In this document: positions 60,316 through 64,000 of the stretch, piece by piece
Layout of the letters: each line of letters starts with the position of its first letter
Numbering within the stretch: the stretch's first letter is position 1
NCBI RefSeq assembly: GCF_003011965.1
Contig: NZ_PXWG01000001.1
Coordinates: 124,001 to 188,000, forward strand
Source of the DNA: Streptosporangium nondiastaticum
GTDB lineage: Bacteria > Actinomycetota > Actinomycetes > Streptomycetales > Streptomycetaceae
Direction of reading: 5' to 3'
DNA length: 64,000 nt
Notes under the pieces: model-generated
The model's database searches: none
What the model saw: the letters and a program-made list of their open reading frames with translations, nothing else
What the model was told of the DNA's origin: nothing
Program-made: the position numbers and the translations under genes

Positions 60316-61191
60316 TCAGTTCGCGGACGCCGCGGGCGTCCGGCTCGTGGCCCCGGGCATCTCCTCCGCCTCCGAACCGCCGGTGTGCCGGCGCAGCGTC
60401 GCGGTGGCGATGTCCAGGAAGTCCGGTGCGAGGCCCGGGCAACTGCTCTCCGGCACTGCCAGGCACGTCTCGACGGGCAGGGCGTCGGTGACGGTCCGGT
60501 AGACGAGGTCGGGGCGGGAGTACGAGTTCGCGATGCTGACGGGGACGAGCGCGATGCCCTGCCCGGAGGCGATGAGCTCGAACTTCTCCTCCAGCGAGGA
60601 TGTCCGCCGCGTCTTCGCGTCGAGGATCGGCTCACCGTCGAGATCGGCGGATGCGAGGGCGCGGCGGCCGGCCAGCGGATGCGTCACCGGCAGGCACGCG
60701 ACCTTGGTCTCGTGACCGATGGGGACGGTGCGCAGCCCCGAATCATCGAAGGGGCGCCGGAGGTACGCCACATGCGCGCGGCCGTCGCGGAGCGGCGCGT
60801 CCCGTTCCCACCAGCGCAGCGGAAAGACGTCGATGACGACCTTCGGGTGGCTCGCCGTGAACGCCCGGATCGCGTCCGACACGTGCAGGCCGGGCGAGAA
60901 GGCGACGACGAGCCGCTGCTCACCCCGCTGGGCTTCGTACACGCGCTGCAGCGCCCCGTCCACCACCGTGGTGATCCTTGACGCCTCGTCATACAGCTGT
61001 TTCCCCGCGGGGGTCAGCTCCACGCTCCGCGTGGTCCGCGTGAACAGGGGGCATCCCAGCTCCTGCTCGAACGCGCGGATCTGCCGGCTGAGGACCGGCT
61101 GCGCGATGAACAGCGCCTGTGCCGCCCGGCCGAAGTTCCGGTGCTCGGCCACCGCGACGAAATAGCGGAGCTTACGCAGATCCAGATCCAT
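60316..61191 (-). CDS. LysR-family transcriptional regulator
   Basis: The 291-residue product starts MDLDLRKLRYFVAVAEHRNF GRAAQALFIAQPVLSRQIRA FEQELGCPLFTRTTRSVELT, a full LysR HTH like that of the BenM/CatM group, followed by an effector domain with RLVVAFSPGLHVSDAIRAFT. It is divergent from the SDR gene at 61346. The 154-bp gap contains GGTAT repeats (61198-61224) that may be its site. It probably controls the SDR gene. Confidence 0.92.
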   Translation of the reverse strand: MDLDLRKLRYFVAVAEHRNFGRAAQALFIAQPVLSRQIRAFEQELGCPLFTRTTRSVELTPAGKQLYDEASRITTVVDGALQRVYEAQRGEQRLVVAFSPGLHVSDAIRAFTASHPKVVIDVFPLRWWERDAPLRDGRAHVAYLRRPFDDSGLRTVPIGHETKVACLPVTHPLAGRRALASADLDGEPILDAKTRRTSSLEEKFELIASGQGIALVPVSIANSYSRPDLVYRTVTDALPVETCLAVPESSCPGLAPDFLDIATATLRRHTGGSEAEEMPGATSRTPAASAN

Positions 61192-61345
61192 GCCGTAACG
61201 GTATCAATGCGGCCCGAAGGGTATTGGACGCCCGGCCGAACCGCTCGGAGACTTGCAGCGTGATCGCCACACTCACTCCGGCGGCCGACACCGCCGGCCG
61301 ATTGCTGTGCCCTCCGGCGGGCCGCTTCAATTCTTAAGGAATCAC

Positions 61346-62053
61346 GTGAATAGCACGCCCAATGACACCCGCAAGACGGCCGTCATCATCGGAGCCTCAC
61401 GAACCCTGGGCCTCGGGCTCGCCGCCGAGTACCTTCGTCGCGACTGGGACGTCATCGGCACGGTCCGCGGCAGCCGGCGCACCGGCCTGCACGACCTGGC
61501 CGAAGCATCCGGAGGGCGGCTGACCGTCGAGTCGCTGGAGATGACCGATCCGGAGCAGATCTCGGCACTGCGCGACCGCCTGGCTCAGCGCACTCTCGAC
61601 CTGCTCTTCGTCAACGCCGCCATCACACGCGGCGACATCCCGATCGGCGAGGTTCCGACGGACATGTTCACCGACGTCATGATCACCAACGCACTCAGCC
61701 CGATGCGCGTCGTGGAGACCCTCCGCCCGCTGGTCGCGCCGACCGGAACCATCGGCGTCATGTCCTCCGACCAGGGAAGCATCACGTTGAACACCGAAGG
61801 CGGACAGGACCTGTACCGAGCCAGCAAGTCCGCACTGAACCAGCTGATGCGCAGCTACGCCGCCCGCCACGCCGGGGACACGCGGACACTGCTGCTCATG
61901 GACCCGGGCTGGGTCCGCACCGAACTCGGCGGGCCCGAAGCCGATCTCAGCGTGGAGGAAAGCATTCCCGGGGTGGCGGAGACGATCGAACGCCACCAGG
62001 GCAAGCCCGGTCTCCACTTCGTCGACTACCAGGGGCAGGTTGTGCCCTGGTAG
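61346..62053 (+). CDS. short-chain dehydrogenase/reductase
   Basis: GTG at 61346 after AAGGA. The 235-residue product has the cofactor site TAVIIGASRTLGLGLAAEYL, catalytic Ser in IGVMSSDQGS, LYRASKSALNQLMRSYAARH (Y-x-x-x-K) and LLMDPGWVRTELGGPEADLS. N-A-A-x replaces NNAG (LLFVNAAITRGD), as in the C-factor-like group. It reduces a carbonyl or oxidises an alcohol with NAD(P). Likely regulated by the divergent LysR protein. Confidence 0.9.
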   Translation: MNSTPNDTRKTAVIIGASRTLGLGLAAEYLRRDWDVIGTVRGSRRTGLHDLAEASGGRLTVESLEMTDPEQISALRDRLAQRTLDLLFVNAAITRGDIPIGEVPTDMFTDVMITNALSPMRVVETLRPLVAPTGTIGVMSSDQGSITLNTEGGQDLYRASKSALNQLMRSYAARHAGDTRTLLLMDPGWVRTELGGPEADLSVEESIPGVAETIERHQGKPGLHFVDYQGQVVPW

Positions 62054-62214
62054 ACCGTGGTCGTGTTTACCTTCAGGCCGGCGGAGACCGCTGGCACAGC
62101 GGACTGATGAACAGCGACTACGATCCACTCAAAGCGCACTGACCAGCGGCGGGGTGCGCACCCCGCGGCCGTCCGCAGGGCCGATGCCGCCCTGATGGGC
62201 GAAGGGAGAAGGCC

Positions 62215-63243
62215 ATGCCGGTGACCGGCACCCCGTGTGGCGGGCGCCCGGAGCTGATCGTGCTGGTCGGCCTCCAGGCGTCGGGCAAGTCCACCTTCTA
62301 CGCCCGTACCTTCGCCGGTACGCACGCGCACGTGAGCAAGGACCTCTTCCGCCGGGCCCGGCACCGGCAGCGCCGCCAGATGCGCCTGGTCGAAGAGGCC
62401 CTGGCGGAGGGCGTGCCGGTGGTGGTGGACAACACCAACCCCTCGCCGCACGAATGGGCGCCCCTCATCGCAGCCGGCCGCGCCCATGGCGTCCGTGTGC
62501 TCGCCTACTGGTTCCCGCCCGACGTCGCGGGCGCCCTCGCCCGCAACGCCGCACGGCAAGGCCCCGAACGAGTTCCGGACGTCGGCGTGTACGCGACGCT
62601 GAAAAAGCTCCGCAGGCCACGACGGTCCGACGGCTTCGACGCGGTGTACGAGGTCCGATTCGACGGCGAGGGCGGATTCCTGGTGGATCCCGCGGAGGAG
62701 CCCGGGCCCGGACATGAGGCCACATGGGGCCTCGACGTGCCCCTCTGGCCCGCCCCCGGCACGGAGCCACGGCCGCTCGCCGTCTTCGACCTGGACGGCA
62801 CGCTGGCCGACGTCCGCCACCGGCTGCATCACCTGAAGAGCCGGCCGCGCGACTGGGACGCCTTCTTCGCCGCCGCCCGGCAGGATCCCCCGCTCGCCGA
62901 GGGAGTCGCCCTGCTCACGGCCGCCGCACAACGGTGCGAGGTGGCTTACGTGACCGGTCGCCCGGAGCACTGCCGCCAGGACACCCTCGACTGGCTCGCC
63001 CGGCATGACCTGCCCGAAGGCCCGCTCCTCATGCGCAGCCGGGGCGACCGCAGACCGGCCCGGGTCTGCAAACCGGAGCTGCTGCGCGGGCTCGCCCGCG
63101 ACCGCGCCGTCGCGGTGGTGGCCGACGACGACCGCCAGGTGTGCGACGCCTACGAAGCCGAAGGATTCCAGGTGCTGCGGGCCGCCTGGATGGCCCGGCA
63201 GCCTCTCCTGGAACGGGTCCAGGAGAGCGAGGGCCGCACCTGA
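62215..63243 (+). CDS. two-domain kinase/HAD phosphatase resembling T4 polynucleotide kinase
   Basis: ATG at 62215 after GGGAGAAGG. The 342-residue product has an N-terminal P-loop kinase, VLVGLQASGKSTFYARTFAG (G19-T27), with a VVDNTNPSPHEWAPLIAAGR block typical of Pnkp-type kinases. The C-terminal HAD domain is LAVFDLDGTLADVRHRLHHL (D192, D194), with VAYVTGRPEHCRQDTLDWLA and VAVVADDDRQVCDAYEAEGF. Order and size match T4 Pnk (5' kinase and 3' phosphatase on nucleic acid ends). A stand-alone gene, so RNA or DNA repair is possible but unproved. Confidence 0.85.
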   Translation: MPVTGTPCGGRPELIVLVGLQASGKSTFYARTFAGTHAHVSKDLFRRARHRQRRQMRLVEEALAEGVPVVVDNTNPSPHEWAPLIAAGRAHGVRVLAYWFPPDVAGALARNAARQGPERVPDVGVYATLKKLRRPRRSDGFDAVYEVRFDGEGGFLVDPAEEPGPGHEATWGLDVPLWPAPGTEPRPLAVFDLDGTLADVRHRLHHLKSRPRDWDAFFAAARQDPPLAEGVALLTAAAQRCEVAYVTGRPEHCRQDTLDWLARHDLPEGPLLMRSRGDRRPARVCKPELLRGLARDRAVAVVADDDRQVCDAYEAEGFQVLRAAWMARQPLLERVQESEGRT

Positions 63244-63336
63244 GCGGCCACGGGCAGGGTACCTGGATCGGTTGACGTTCCGGATGTTGCTGAGACGAGC
63301 TCACAGAGGGCGTTTTTCTGCCACTCTTTGGTGTTC

Positions 63337-64000
63337 ATGAAGTCCATGCGTTCCGCGAACGGGCGCAACGCCGTGCGGTGCCCACTACGTCTGCTATCGG
63401 TCGTCCTCGCCGTCCTGTTCGCCGTGGCCGGGTGCGGAGGCGGACATCCCCACAGCGGCAGTAGGGCAGTTGACCCGAAGGCGCCGCCCGAGGCCTTCCC
63501 ACAGGACCCCACCGCAACGATTCAGGGTGATTGGCCTTCTCCGGGCACCGGACACGATCCCGCCGACGTGGTGGCGTTGGGCGCGCGCCTTGCCTACGCC
63601 TACGACCAGGACGACGACACCGGCATCACCGCTTTCCGGCTGGACAACGGTGACGCCGCCTGGCACACCACCGTCCCGGAAGGGAGCTCCGTCGCACAGG
63701 CGCCCCGCCTCACGGGCAACACAGTGATCGGAGCCTTCGCCACCACGAAGAACGGCTCAGGGACGTACGCCGACCGGCATGGCATCAGCGTCGCCGCCAT
63801 GGAGGCCGACACCGGAAAGACTCTCTGGACGCGAGAAATCGCCACTGACAGCGTCTCCGACAACACGGCGGGGACCGCCGTACCCCATGTGGTCGGGGCG
63901 GATGCTCAGCATGTACTCGTCGCCTCGTACGAGCAGGGCTTTTCGGAGACGCCGCCGTTGTCCGTCCTCCTCGACACGCGCACGGGCCGGGTCATCTGGA
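63337..64000 (+). CDS. lipoprotein with PQQ-type beta-propeller repeats (3' end outside window)
   Basis: ATG at 63337 opens MKSMRSANGRNAVRCPLRLL SVVLAVLFAVAGC; the lipobox VAG|C predicts anchoring outside the membrane. The rest is a linker PKAPPEAFPQDPTA then repeats of propeller type: GITAFRLDNGDAAWHTTVPE GSSVA, GISVAAMEADTGKTLWTREI and SVLLDTRTGRVIW, with the A/V-x-D-x-x-T-G-x-x-x-W motif of PQQ/BamB-like blades. The frame is open to the right edge. This is common next to streptomycete sensor kinases; the next gene is not visible. Confidence 0.8.
   Translation, partial: MKSMRSANGRNAVRCPLRLLSVVLAVLFAVAGCGGGHPHSGSRAVDPKAPPEAFPQDPTATIQGDWPSPGTGHDPADVVALGARLAYAYDQDDDTGITAFRLDNGDAAWHTTVPEGSSVAQAPRLTGNTVIGAFATTKNGSGTYADRHGISVAAMEADTGKTLWTREIATDSVSDNTAGTAVPHVVGADAQHVLVASYEQGFSETPPLSVLLDTRTGRVIW

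Noticed and set aside
62026..63006. A 326-codon minus-strand frame opposite the kinase-phosphatase gene
   Set aside because: The plus strand has the P-loop and HAD motifs and a good ribosome-binding site; the minus frame is a shadow.

Overview
The window looks like a chromosomal segment of a Streptomyces or a close relative. G+C is very high, third codon positions are almost all G or C, GTG starts and ATGA/GTGA overlaps are common, and several products are typical of the genus (spore-associated protein A-like, GerW/YtfJ, TipA-like MerR, homodimeric AceE, many acetyltransferases and LysR regulators). There are no rRNA genes, and I recognised no tRNA genes, CRISPR array, intact transposase or prophage. 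Broken genes and fragments (SGNH hydrolase, MerR, DUF4232-like, a methyltransferase, a helical-repeat protein) suggest an accessory region with turnover, such as a chromosome arm.

Layout. 1-10 kb holds small housekeeping and accessory genes: a YCII-like protein, a SUKH-like protein, two GNAT acetyltransferases, a secreted SpaA-like protein, an Rrf2 repressor with an MFS pump, and a glutaredoxin-like membrane protein. 11-27 kb is a dense redox island. It has a LodB-like flavoprotein coupled to a catalase-like/LodA (CTQ oxidase) fusion, a nitroreductase-like protein, a catalase-like/alpha-dioxygenase fusion, two VioB-type ferritin-like proteins, a DyP peroxidase, and a GMC dehydrogenase with its small subunit. 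27-41 kb is mixed: two methyltransferases, what may be a second glutamyl-tRNA synthetase, HIT and HAD proteins, GerW, an APH-fold kinase, DUF1992 and several remnants.

40-47 kb carries a LysR/SDR/AKR divergon, then a second redox module (DyP, stand-alone catalase-like protein, unknown 185-residue protein). 47-53 kb has a pentapeptide-repeat protein, a stand-alone AceE, a DUF998 membrane protein and DUF1963. 53-54.6 kb is a compact candidate RiPP locus: a precursor with six Cys in its last 18 residues overlaps an ATP-grasp ligase gene. 54.8-64 kb has an XRE regulator/MFS pump divergon, a MerR regulator coupled to a glycosyltransferase, DUF3592, a LysR/SDR divergon, a kinase-phosphatase resembling T4 polynucleotide kinase, and the start of a PQQ-type beta-propeller lipoprotein.

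How the genes may work together (inference). The 11-27 kb island and the 43.5-46.7 kb module share three proteins with the same catalase-like haem domain and two DyP peroxidases. LodA-type oxidases make H2O2 and alpha-dioxygenases make lipid hydroperoxides. Fusing each to a catalase-like domain, with DyPs nearby, suggests local production and consumption of peroxides, either for an oxidative tailoring pathway or for oxylipin-like signalling. The RiPP locus is the other candidate for new chemistry.
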